Of a stretch of DNA of 64,000 nt, positions 8,359-15,964 are shown one piece after another; the stretch's first letter is position 1; each line of letters opens with the position of its first letter. Both the position numbers and the translations under genes were made by a program. Under the pieces are notes generated by a model that saw only the letters and a list, made by a program, of their open reading frames with translations, did not search any database and was not told the DNA's origin. Source of the stretch: CAYQOX01 sp964419335 (lineage in GTDB: Bacteria > Hinthialibacterota > Hinthialibacteria > Hinthialibacterales > Hinthialibacteraceae); contig CAYQOX010000010.1 of NCBI GenBank assembly GCA_964419335.1, forward strand, positions 1-64,000, in the 5' to 3' direction.

Positions 8359-9225
8359 TCATGGCAATGTAATCGTAACAACAGGTGCTTGCGGCTCACT
8401 GCCATCGGTAATTTCAGCCGTCGTCACTCGCGTACTTTCATCAACCGCAAGAACATTCTCAAAGGAGATTTCTGTCGTATCCCCTGATTCCCCGCCAATA
8501 ATTTCAAACGTGATATCAGCAATACGTGCATCTCCATTAAATCCAAATCCTTCAGGAACGAATCCTTCTTCCGTTCGCTCTCTGGGAAGCAAAACCACCA
8601 CAATATCATCAATCATCCCCCGGCCGCCTTCTTCAATTCGCTGCTGAATCACGGCAGGATCCTCAAAAATTTCAACACTTTCACGGATTTTATTCAAGTC
8701 ATGGTTGGGATTGCTTGTCCAAAATAAATTACGTTCATTCAAATGCGGCAGGATCGCATTGACATCTTGAATGTCGATGACATCACCGCTTTCACCTTCT
8801 ATTTCACGATTAAAGAAATCATAACCATTTTCTTCGCTAACTTCTTCCCCTAATCGCTCGGCCACCGCTAACACATCCGCAATGTTGGATCGCCCATCAA
8901 AATTCATATCCCCCCGCGCTTCATGAATCTCCACAACCCGCAACACTTCGGGATCAAATAGTAAATCACAATTGAAACCAACGAAATCCTGCACCCCTGT
9001 TAATACCAAGGTCGCCGAAAAAAACTGGTCTTCCTCTCCTGTGAATTCAGGCGTTTCCTCCACCGCCGTCTCATTTTGACTGTCTTCGGAAGTCGTTTGA
9101 AAATCTAACAACAACACCGCCTCATCATTCACCCCCTGCGCAGAAACAGGTACAGCAATTCCACCCAAAATCAACAATGCGGCAACGAGTATTGTATAAA
9201 CACAAAAAAAACAGGAACTTTTCAC
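8359..9225 (-). CDS. Secreted cohesin-like protein with embedded dockerin-like calcium loops
   Basis: 288 residues from the preferred GTG at 9225, which has GGAGG 10 bases upstream; another GTG at 9234 would add three residues but sits only one base from it. A signal peptide ends near VPVSAQ. The mature part opens like a cohesin-type beta domain (FFSATLVLTGVQDFVGFNCD, LFDPEVLRVVEIHEARG). It is then interrupted by two dockerin-like segments: DMNFDGRSNIADVLAVAERL and GDVIDIQDVNAILPHLN. The beta region resumes in DARIADITFEIIGGESGDT. It lies upstream of the Pro-Thr protein on the same strand, so the two may form a pair of surface or extracellular proteins. No catalytic domain is seen. Confidence 0.65.
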   Translation of the reverse strand: MKSSCFFCVYTILVAALLILGGIAVPVSAQGVNDEAVLLLDFQTTSEDSQNETAVEETPEFTGEEDQFFSATLVLTGVQDFVGFNCDLLFDPEVLRVVEIHEARGDMNFDGRSNIADVLAVAERLGEEVSEENGYDFFNREIEGESGDVIDIQDVNAILPHLNERNLFWTSNPNHDLNKIRESVEIFEDPAVIQQRIEEGGRGMIDDIVVVLLPRERTEEGFVPEGFGFNGDARIADITFEIIGGESGDTTEISFENVLAVDESTRVTTAEITDGSEPQAPVVTITLP

Positions 9226-9288
9226 GGAATACACACCTCCACCTTTCTACTCATAACCTAACCCACCAACACTGGTACAATAACGATA

Positions 9289-9366
9289 TGGCGGGGCTGA
9301 CGAGACTCGAACTCGCGACCTCCTGATCGACAGTCAGGCATTCTAACCATACTGAACTACAGCCCC
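9289..9366 (-). tRNA. tRNA-Asp (GTC)
   Basis: Cloverleaf on the minus strand: acceptor GGGGCTG/CAGCCCC, anticodon stem CCTGA/TCAGG with loop CTGTCGA (anticodon GTC), and T-loop TTCGAGT. Discriminator G is followed by an encoded CCA (9289-9291). Confidence 0.95.
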
Positions 9367-9411
9367 GGTTTTTCTATTCCCATTTCCTCCCGGGAGCATG
9401 CTTTTTATCAA

Positions 9412-9485
9412 TGGGCAAGACAGGAATCGAACCTGTGACCTCCTGCTTGTAAGGCAGGCGCTCTAACCAACTGAGCTACTCGCCC
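9412..9485 (-). tRNA. tRNA-Val (TAC)
   Basis: Minus-strand cloverleaf: acceptor GGGCGAG/CTTGCCC, D-arm GCTC/GAGC, anticodon stem CCTGC/GCAGG with loop CTTACAA (anticodon TAC), T-loop TTCGATT, discriminator A. CCA is not encoded, unlike the neighbouring tRNA-Asp 45 bases downstream. The two are probably co-transcribed. Confidence 0.95.
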
Positions 9486-9677
9486 AATCTTCAACGTATA
9501 TTATAAACAATATAGCCAACGAACACCAAATTTGTCAAGAAGAAAAAAACACATTCTTCTATTCTCCCTCAATTCTCACTCAAAATGTCCTCACCTTTTT
9601 CATTTCTACCTCGATGGATAGAGTTACTTCCATTTCATGATATGATAAAAAGAAAAAATACGATACCGTAATAATCC

Positions 9678-10013
9678 ATGAAATCCCAGCGATTTTTAAA
9701 AAAAGAACGTACGTCGACCAAAGATCGTTTTCGTAGTGTTTTACGCGGTGAACCCTTACAAAGTCAACATTATACCCCGTGGTATCGCCAGCGCGGCCAA
9801 TTTATTGTCCTTATCATTATTATCATCACTTTTTTCCTAAGCTTTGCCGTCAAAGCCTATTACGAAGCCAAACAATACGATTCCTTGGAAAAATTTCAGC
9901 AATCCATCCTTAACCAACAAGAAGAAGAATCACCCGATCCGGAAAAAGAGATGGATTACGAAGAAGCCAAACGTATTTTTGAAAGCACTGCGAATGACTC
10001 TTCTGATTCTTGA
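9678..10013 (+). CDS. Small single-pass membrane protein, unknown
   Basis: 111 residues. A basic N-terminal cytosolic part (MKSQRFLKKERTSTKDRFR) is followed by one hydrophobic helix (about residues 40-58, Ile-rich) and an acidic, Glu/Asp-rich tail that probably forms a short helix. No family recognised. There is no obvious Shine-Dalgarno at the ATG. The gene stands alone 141 bases ahead of recJ on the same strand; the topology is plausible for a real protein, but I cannot suggest a role. Confidence 0.5.
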   Translation: MKSQRFLKKERTSTKDRFRSVLRGEPLQSQHYTPWYRQRGQFIVLIIIIITFFLSFAVKAYYEAKQYDSLEKFQQSILNQQEEESPDPEKEMDYEEAKRIFESTANDSSDS

Positions 10014-10154
10014 TTTTTTCTCCGCGTTTGTCAAAAATTCACTAATAACCATTACACTTTCTTGAAAAGTTTCTCGATATTATTTTATTCCATTGAGATT
10101 ATCGATTCCTTTGAATCCTAATAACTCAAATGAAACTCCCTTAAAAGGCATAGT

Positions 10155-12158
10155 ATGAAATCGAACTGGAAATTGCGCACTGTTTCTCCCACCCACGTTG
10201 ACTCTCTCAGTGAATCTTGTGGCATTTCTCCCTTTCTCGCGAAACTTCTTCTCCTCCGCAATTACACCACCCCTGAAGAGACCCTCGCTTTCCTCTCCCC
10301 AGAAAAGCAGCCCATTCCCGATCCTTTTCTTTTTACCGAAATGGATATCGCGGTCGAACGTATCCTCCAAGCCCGCGAACAAGAGGAATCCATCCTCATC
10401 TACGGGGATTACGATGTCGATGGTATTACCGCAACCTGCATCATGCTGGAAGTCTTGCGGGAACTAGATCTCAAAGCCGATTACTACATCCCCGACCGCC
10501 TCACCGAAGGCTACGGCCTTGATCCTGAATCAATTCGCCACCAAGCCCACAACTATTCTCTCATCATCACTGTCGATTGCGGCACCACCGCCGTGGATGC
10601 CATCTCCATCGCCCAAGAGATGGGCGTCGATATCATCGTCACCGATCATCACGATCCTGGCCATCAACGCCCTCCCGCTCTCGCGGTGATTAACCCCCAC
10701 CGCCAGGAGGAACGCTACCCCTTCCAGCACCTCTCCGGTGCCGGGGTGGCCTGGAAACTGGCCATGGCCCTGCGCCAAGCCGCCCGCATTCCCCATGACG
10801 AAAACACCCAACTCGAACTCGTCGCCATGGGCATGATCGCCGATATTGTACCCCTCATCGGCGAAAACCGCACCCTGCTTGCCCGTTCCTGGCCTCGATT
10901 CCATCAACATGACCGTCCCGGCTTATTCGCCCTCATGCAAGCCACCAAGGTCATCTCCACCCACGTTTCCACCTATGAACTGGGCTTTCGCATCACCCCT
11001 CATCTCAACGCCGCCGGGCGCATGGAAAACCCCGACCTCGCCCTCGATTTGCTTTACACCCAAGACCAAGAACTCGCCGCCGAACGCGCTTCCCATCTCC
11101 TCGAACTAAACCAGCAGCGCAAAAAAATCGAAAAACAAATCTTTGACGAAGCTTGTGCGATGGTAGAAAACCAAAACCTGCTGCAACGCAATAACCGCGT
11201 CCTTCTCGTAGTCGGCGAAAATTGGCACCGCGGTGTCCTCGGCCTTACCGCCAACAAAATTTCCCAACGCTACAAACGCCCGGCTTTCATCCTCAGCCGC
11301 GAAGAGGATCTCGCCATCGGCTCGGCGCGTTCCCACGATGGCGTCAACCTGATCCCCACCCTAGACCAAATCCGCACTCACACCCTGGCGTGCGGAGGCC
11401 ATACCTGTGCTGCCGGTATTAAACTCGAACCCAATAAAATCCACCAATTCGAAGAAGCCCTCTACCAAGCCGCCGACCAACATTGGAGCGAAGCCCAAGA
11501 ACCAACCCAATTCATTGACGATACCTTGCTCCTAGAACAAATCGACCTCGACCTGATGGCCGATATCAAACACCTCGAACCCTTTGGCGAAGGCAACCAA
11601 GAACCCCTCTTCCATGCCAAAGCCTCTCTGGACGGCTGTAACGCCCGTATCGTCGGCAATGGACACCTCCGCATAACCCTCAACCACCCCCGGGGGGTCA
11701 TTAACGCCATTGGCTTTAATCAGGGCGACCGCCTCGAACAACTTAATGGCTCCAACATCGATCTTCTCTTCCGTTGCCGCTTAAACGATTATCGCGGCCG
11801 CAAAAGCGTCGATCTCCATCTCGTCGATTTTGTCATTTCCTCCAATCCTGTTACAATTCATACCAACACCCAAAAGGAGACACCCCCCATCACCACCAAA
11901 ATGGATCGCCAACGCCTCTTACATATCTATTCCATTCTTGACAAAGCCAAGGATGAACACAAGGCTCTCCCCGGCAATTACGTCCATCTTCTAGCCAAAG
12001 CCGAAAATATTCCCTTGGAAGAATTTCGCGTCGCGGTACGTATTTTCATTGAACTCGATCTCGCCGCCGTCCAGGACGATAAAATTGTCCTCCGCGAATA
12101 TAAACAAAAGAAAGAACTAAGCGAATCCCCCACGTATCGTGCCATGAATTCCAGTTAA
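10155..12158 (+). CDS. recJ: Single-stranded-DNA-specific exonuclease RecJ
   Basis: 5'-3' single-strand DNA exonuclease acting in RecFOR recombination, mismatch and base-excision repair. 667 residues, somewhat longer than the E. coli protein. The DHH core is intact: DYDVDG (85-90), VDCGTTAVD (140-148), DHH (164-166), GAGVAWKL, NAAGRMENP. The DHHA1 domain shows VVGENWHRGVLGLTANKI, GSARS and ACGGHTCAAGIKL, followed by the OB-fold region. An extra C-terminal segment of about 90 residues (from about MDRQRLLHIYSILDK) resembles the alpha-helical tail found in some RecJ proteins. The start is backed by AAAAGG 7 bases upstream. It opens a plus-strand run continuing into a glycosyltransferase and fluC. 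Confidence 0.97.
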   Translation: MKSNWKLRTVSPTHVDSLSESCGISPFLAKLLLLRNYTTPEETLAFLSPEKQPIPDPFLFTEMDIAVERILQAREQEESILIYGDYDVDGITATCIMLEVLRELDLKADYYIPDRLTEGYGLDPESIRHQAHNYSLIITVDCGTTAVDAISIAQEMGVDIIVTDHHDPGHQRPPALAVINPHRQEERYPFQHLSGAGVAWKLAMALRQAARIPHDENTQLELVAMGMIADIVPLIGENRTLLARSWPRFHQHDRPGLFALMQATKVISTHVSTYELGFRITPHLNAAGRMENPDLALDLLYTQDQELAAERASHLLELNQQRKKIEKQIFDEACAMVENQNLLQRNNRVLLVVGENWHRGVLGLTANKISQRYKRPAFILSREEDLAIGSARSHDGVNLIPTLDQIRTHTLACGGHTCAAGIKLEPNKIHQFEEALYQAADQHWSEAQEPTQFIDDTLLLEQIDLDLMADIKHLEPFGEGNQEPLFHAKASLDGCNARIVGNGHLRITLNHPRGVINAIGFNQGDRLEQLNGSNIDLLFRCRLNDYRGRKSVDLHLVDFVISSNPVTIHTNTQKETPPITTKMDRQRLLHIYSILDKAKDEHKALPGNYVHLLAKAENIPLEEFRVAVRIFIELDLAAVQDDKIVLREYKQKKELSESPTYRAMNSS

Positions 12159-12186
12159 AAAAACCTGTTCTGAATCGAGGATTTAG

Positions 12187-12963
12187 GTGATATATCTCTT
12201 ACTCCCTGCATACAACGAAGAAAACAACATCCTCCCCCTGCTGCGTGACACCGAGACGGAAGCCCAAAAGGTTTCCCTCGACCTCCTCCCCGTCGTCATC
12301 AACGACGGAAGCCAAGACCAAACCAGCCAACGGGTCACACAATACCAGGGCTCCCTCTCCGTAACCTTACTCGAACACACCTCCAACCAGGGGCTCGCCG
12401 CCGCTCTCTTTACCGGCCTCACTCATATCCTCAACCAATGCGGCGATGAGGACATCCTCGTTACCATGGACGCCGATAATACCCACTCCCCCCGCTACAT
12501 CCCCGAACTTATCCAACAACTCCACCACGGCCACGATATCGTCATCGCCTCTCGTTTTGCCCCGGGGGGCAAAGAAATGGGCGTCAACCCCTTCCGCAAA
12601 CTCCTCAGCCATGGGGCCCGCTGGGTCTACCACCTTGCCTTTCCTTCCATCCCCATCCGCGACTTTTCCTGTGGATATCGCGCCTTTCGCGCTTCCATCC
12701 TCAAACAAACCTATCATCGCTGGGGAAACCGCCTGCTCGAAGCCCCAGGCTTCAGCTGCACCGGTGAACTCATGCTCAAAAGCTTGGCTTTCACCTCCCC
12801 GGAACGCATCACCGAAATCCCCTTCGAACTCCACTACGAACGCAAAGGCGGCAGCAGCAAAATGCCCACCCTCGATACCATCCTTGGCACCTTGTCACTC
12901 ATCCGTAATGCGCGACAATGGATCACCGAAGGTCAAGAATCTTCCAGGAGAAATCAAGCATGA
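12187..12963 (+). CDS. Family 2 glycosyltransferase (polyprenyl-phosphate sugar transferase type)
   Basis: 258 residues with a GT-A nucleotide-sugar fold: PAYNEEN (7-13), VINDGSQDQT and the metal-binding DAD (95-97), then DFSCGYRAFRAS. The pattern resembles dolichol/polyprenyl-phosphate mannosyl- or glucosyltransferases. No C-terminal membrane helices are visible, so it is likely soluble or peripheral, transferring a sugar to a lipid carrier. GTG start with GAGGA 6 bases upstream. It ends in an ATGA overlap with fluC, indicating coupled translation, although the two functions are unrelated. Confidence 0.85.
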   Translation: MIYLLLPAYNEENNILPLLRDTETEAQKVSLDLLPVVINDGSQDQTSQRVTQYQGSLSVTLLEHTSNQGLAAALFTGLTHILNQCGDEDILVTMDADNTHSPRYIPELIQQLHHGHDIVIASRFAPGGKEMGVNPFRKLLSHGARWVYHLAFPSIPIRDFSCGYRAFRASILKQTYHRWGNRLLEAPGFSCTGELMLKSLAFTSPERITEIPFELHYERKGGSSKMPTLDTILGTLSLIRNARQWITEGQESSRRNQA

Positions 12964-13334
12964 ACAAAATTCTTCTCATCTTTTTTGCTGGTGGCTTGGG
13001 CTCCTTAGCCCGATACTCCCTCTCCACCTGGGTTCAACGCTTCTCCGGAGGACCATTCCCCCTCGGCACCTTCACCGTCAACCTTCTAGGAGCCTTTCTC
13101 TTTGGACTCATTTGGGCGATGGCCGAAGAACGGATGCTGATCAGCGGCGAAACCCGCCTCATCCTCCTCTCCGGCTTCATGGGCGCCTTTACCACCTTTT
13201 CCACGTTTATGTTTGAATCGGGAGAACTTTTACGCGACTCAGAATGGCTGCTGGTTTTTACGAATCTATTCGGCCAAAATGCCCTTGGAATCATCGTCCT
13301 ATTCCTTGGTCTCGCACTCGGCCGCTTGCTCTAA
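12960..13334 (+). CDS. crcB: Fluoride channel FluC/CrcB
   Basis: Inner-membrane fluoride exporter forming a dual-topology dimer; it lowers cytosolic fluoride. 124 residues, typical length, with four hydrophobic helices. Family motifs are GGLGSLARY (11-19), GTFTVNLLGAFLFG with the pore asparagine at 41, and GFMGAFTTFSTF (72-83), which supplies the central Na+ site and Phe-box residues. I use the ATG at 12960, which overlaps the previous stop (ATGA) and has AGGAG upstream, instead of the longer frame from 12918. A DUF190 gene follows 41 bases later, a common pairing. Confidence 0.95.
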   Translation: MNKILLIFFAGGLGSLARYSLSTWVQRFSGGPFPLGTFTVNLLGAFLFGLIWAMAEERMLISGETRLILLSGFMGAFTTFSTFMFESGELLRDSEWLLVFTNLFGQNALGIIVLFLGLALGRLL

Positions 13335-13375
13335 TACACCATGGAACCTTATATGTCCACTCGGAGAAACCCACT

Positions 13376-13717
13376 ATGAAACTTCCTGCAGAAGCCGAAA
13401 TCTTACGCATCTTCATCGGAGAAAGCGACAAATACGAAGGCCGTCCCCTCTACGAAGCCATCGTCCACCTCGCCCGCAAACAGGGGATGGCCGGCGCCAC
13501 CGTCCTTCGCGGTACCATGGGCTTCGGCGCCCATAGCCGCCTTCACTCCGCCAAAATCCTACACCTCTCCGAAGACCTCCCCATGCTCATCGAAATTGTC
13601 GACAAACCTGAACGCATCGCTCAATTCATTCCCCACTTGGATTCCATGATTCAAGAAGGCCTTGTCACCATCGAAAAAGTGCAAGTCATCTACTATCGCG
13701 CAAACCAAGACACCTAA
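13376..13717 (+). CDS. DUF190 (PII-like) protein, partner of FluC
   Basis: 113 residues from the ATG at 13376, preceded by GGAG; the longer open frame overlaps fluC and looks non-coding. Sequence features match DUF190: LRIFIGESDKYEGRPLYEAI, GMAGATVLRGTMGFG, and an IEIVDKPERIAQFIP segment. DUF190 proteins have a PII/ferredoxin-like fold and often sit next to crcB; an effector or fluoride-linked regulatory role is proposed but not established. It is the last gene of the run and is convergent with the lipoprotein gene 26 bases away. Confidence 0.9.
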   Translation: MKLPAEAEILRIFIGESDKYEGRPLYEAIVHLARKQGMAGATVLRGTMGFGAHSRLHSAKILHLSEDLPMLIEIVDKPERIAQFIPHLDSMIQEGLVTIEKVQVIYYRANQDT

Positions 13718-13743
13718 AGTAGCACCCAGCAAACATACTCTTT

Positions 13744-14109
13744 CTAACTTACGCTCTGAATTTCAACCTCGGCAGGCATATAAATCTTGGCGGGAAGAAC
13801 AAAAAAGCGCTCCAAATCATACTCCACCTTCTCCCCTTCCTCTCCAATCGATAAGGTTGTATGGGAGGTGTACCCTAATCCAAACTTATAAATCGTATGA
13901 TCGGAGAAACAAACTCCCAAGGTATTGGTTTGTACCATCTGTAGCGATGGGTCTACCCTCTCCTCGGTACTCACCAGTCCTACTCCCAAAATCAAATAAT
14001 ACGTCTTTCCCTCCTCCGAACGTATAGGGATCCCCCCACATCCAACCATCCCCCCGATGAATGTGCACAAAAGGCCGTATAGAAAGAAGGAATTCCATTT
14101 CTCGCCCAT
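13744..14109 (-). CDS. Small putative lipoprotein, unknown
   Basis: 121 residues. The N-terminal hydrophobic stretch ends in MVGC-GG, an acceptable lipobox, so it is probably a membrane-anchored lipoprotein. The rest is predicted beta-rich (YYLILGVGLVSTEE, TLGVCFSDHTIYKFGLGYTS) and ends in a charged segment. No family recognised. There is no clear ribosome-binding site at the chosen ATG. It lies 56 bases beyond the stop of the ASPIC/UnbV lipoprotein gene and may be co-transcribed with it. Confidence 0.55.
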   Translation of the reverse strand: MGEKWNSFFLYGLLCTFIGGMVGCGGIPIRSEEGKTYYLILGVGLVSTEERVDPSLQMVQTNTLGVCFSDHTIYKFGLGYTSHTTLSIGEEGEKVEYDLERFFVLPAKIYMPAEVEIQSVS

Positions 14110-14165
14110 AATTCATCATTGTACTAACTTTTCCCCAAGAAATAAGGATCAATAAAAGAATGCTT

Positions 14166-15884
14166 TCAATTCACCCCGGGCTGCAAGACCACCTCATCCG
14201 CCCCTTCCTTCAACAAGATAAATTGATCCGCGCGCACATCACGAAAAGTATCCCTCTCGGCACCAACCCAATCCACCCGGATCTCATCAATCATCGCCGC
14301 CTCATCCAATCCAAAGTGTAAGCGCACATCATAATGGCTTTGATAACCGCTCCCCGCGCGAACTTCATTGACCTGCGTTTTTCCTCCTGCATCCACTTCC
14401 ACCCGCGCACCAATCCCATCGCGATTGCTTTTTACCCCTTGCAACTTAATATTTATCCAATGCCGATCACCGGGACCTTCATTAATCAACAAGGTTGGCC
14501 GTGCCCGCGAATTAGACAAAACGATATCCACATCCCCATCATTATCAAGATCACCAATCCCGCCTCCGCGGGTACTCTGCAACACCTCAAATCCCGGTCC
14601 GGATTCCTCCGAGACATCCTCAAAAGATCCATCCCCGTTATTGCGAAACAGCTGATTCGGTTCTAAATACGTGGTCGATTCATCAATCTCCTCGATCCGG
14701 TCCTGCAAATGCCCATTCGCAATAAACAAATCCATATCCGCATCGTTATCATAATCAAAGAAAAAAGTAGACCAACTCACATACTTCAAACTCCCCTCCA
14801 ACACCCCCGCCGAAATCGTCACATCCTCAAAACTCCCATCCTGGTTATTGCGATATAGCGTATTTTGCTGATGCTGATAACTGGTAACGATCAAATCAAA
14901 CCATCCATCTCCGTTATAATCCCCAAAATCACAGCCCATACTCCCTTGTTCATGCCCATGCCGATCATACGCAATCCCAGCAAACAATCCCACTTCCTCA
15001 AAAGTTCCATCCCCATGATTGGCATACAAAAAATTCAAATCCACATCATTCGCCACATATATATCCGTATCCCCATCGTTATCATAATCCGTACTCGCGA
15101 CCCCCATCCCCCGTCCTGCAAACGAGCCGATCCCCGACTCTTCGGTAAAATCAGTAAACGTTCCATCCCCATTATTTATATAAAACGAAGCCTTATACGG
15201 TTCATACATATCAAACGTACTCGGGTCGCAATACATCGGCACCCCCATCCGTGAACAGGGCGAGGGCTGATCCAAGGGGAATTCCAAATAATTAGCCACA
15301 AACAGGTCCAAATACCCATCCGCATTATAATCACCAAAACAGGCGCCCGCACCTAATCGCGAATCCCCCAGCCCCGCTTCTTCCGTCACATCCGTAAACG
15401 TCCCATCCCCCTGGTTCCGGTACAGTTTATCCTTCCCAAAATTGGAACAGTAAATATCCATATATCCATCATTATCATAATCCCCCATCACACACCCCAT
15501 GCCATAACTTGCATCTCCCACCCCCGCTTCTTCCGTCACATTTACAAACACATTATTCCCCTCGTTACGATAAAGTTCATTCGTTGGCGGCGTATCAAAT
15601 TCTCTCCCCGGAAGCGCAGCCCCATTCACAAAATACAAATCAAGATCCCCATCGTTATCATAATCAAACACCCCCATCCCTGCAGTTACCGTTTCTACAA
15701 TATAATGCCGTCCGCTGCTTCCATCGGTATGAACAAACTCAATCCCCGATTCCTCGATATCGTCATAAAAACCCGCTGGCCGCTGTTCCTTCGTTTCTTG
15801 CTCCGGCCTCTCTTCCACTTTCTCTTCCTTCCCACAATGAACCAAAAACAAGAGCACTGCCCATAAAAACCAACATTTCTTCAT
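14166..15884 (-). CDS. ASPIC/UnbV-type VCBS-repeat lipoprotein (CRTAC1 family)
   Basis: 572 residues. A lipoprotein signal (MKKCWFLWAVLLFLVHC, lipid cysteine at 17) is followed by a Glu-rich linker and about seven FG-GAP/VCBS repeats with calcium-loop signatures (FDYDNDGDLDLYFVN, GDYDNDGYMDIYCSN, GDYNADGYLDLFVAN, STDYDNDGDTDIYVAN and others), predicted to form a beta-propeller. The C-terminal 90 residues form the ASPIC/UnbV domain (HWINIKLQGVKSNRDGIGAR, RAGSGYQSHYDVRLHFGL). Family members are exported adhesion or binding proteins of unclear function. ATG chosen at 15884 because AAAGGT lies 7 bases upstream; a GTG three codons earlier is possible. Confidence 0.88.
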   Translation of the reverse strand: MKKCWFLWAVLLFLVHCGKEEKVEERPEQETKEQRPAGFYDDIEESGIEFVHTDGSSGRHYIVETVTAGMGVFDYDNDGDLDLYFVNGAALPGREFDTPPTNELYRNEGNNVFVNVTEEAGVGDASYGMGCVMGDYDNDGYMDIYCSNFGKDKLYRNQGDGTFTDVTEEAGLGDSRLGAGACFGDYNADGYLDLFVANYLEFPLDQPSPCSRMGVPMYCDPSTFDMYEPYKASFYINNGDGTFTDFTEESGIGSFAGRGMGVASTDYDNDGDTDIYVANDVDLNFLYANHGDGTFEEVGLFAGIAYDRHGHEQGSMGCDFGDYNGDGWFDLIVTSYQHQQNTLYRNNQDGSFEDVTISAGVLEGSLKYVSWSTFFFDYDNDADMDLFIANGHLQDRIEEIDESTTYLEPNQLFRNNGDGSFEDVSEESGPGFEVLQSTRGGGIGDLDNDGDVDIVLSNSRARPTLLINEGPGDRHWINIKLQGVKSNRDGIGARVEVDAGGKTQVNEVRAGSGYQSHYDVRLHFGLDEAAMIDEIRVDWVGAERDTFRDVRADQFILLKEGADEVVLQPGVN

Positions 15885-15964
15885 AAAAAACACCTTTACA
15901 CCTAAAATTCAATCGAGCGATTTTACTATAAAAAGGAAAGCGAAAACAAGAGACCGAGCAGACT

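Noticed and set aside
12367..12834. 155-codon antisense frame in the glycosyltransferase gene
   Set aside because: Gly/Glu/Ala-rich shadow of GC-skewed codons; no start signal.
12960..13334. Fluoride riboswitch ahead of fluC
   Set aside because: The gene starts inside the preceding glycosyltransferase stop codon, leaving no leader, and nothing resembling the riboswitch was seen near the start of the run.
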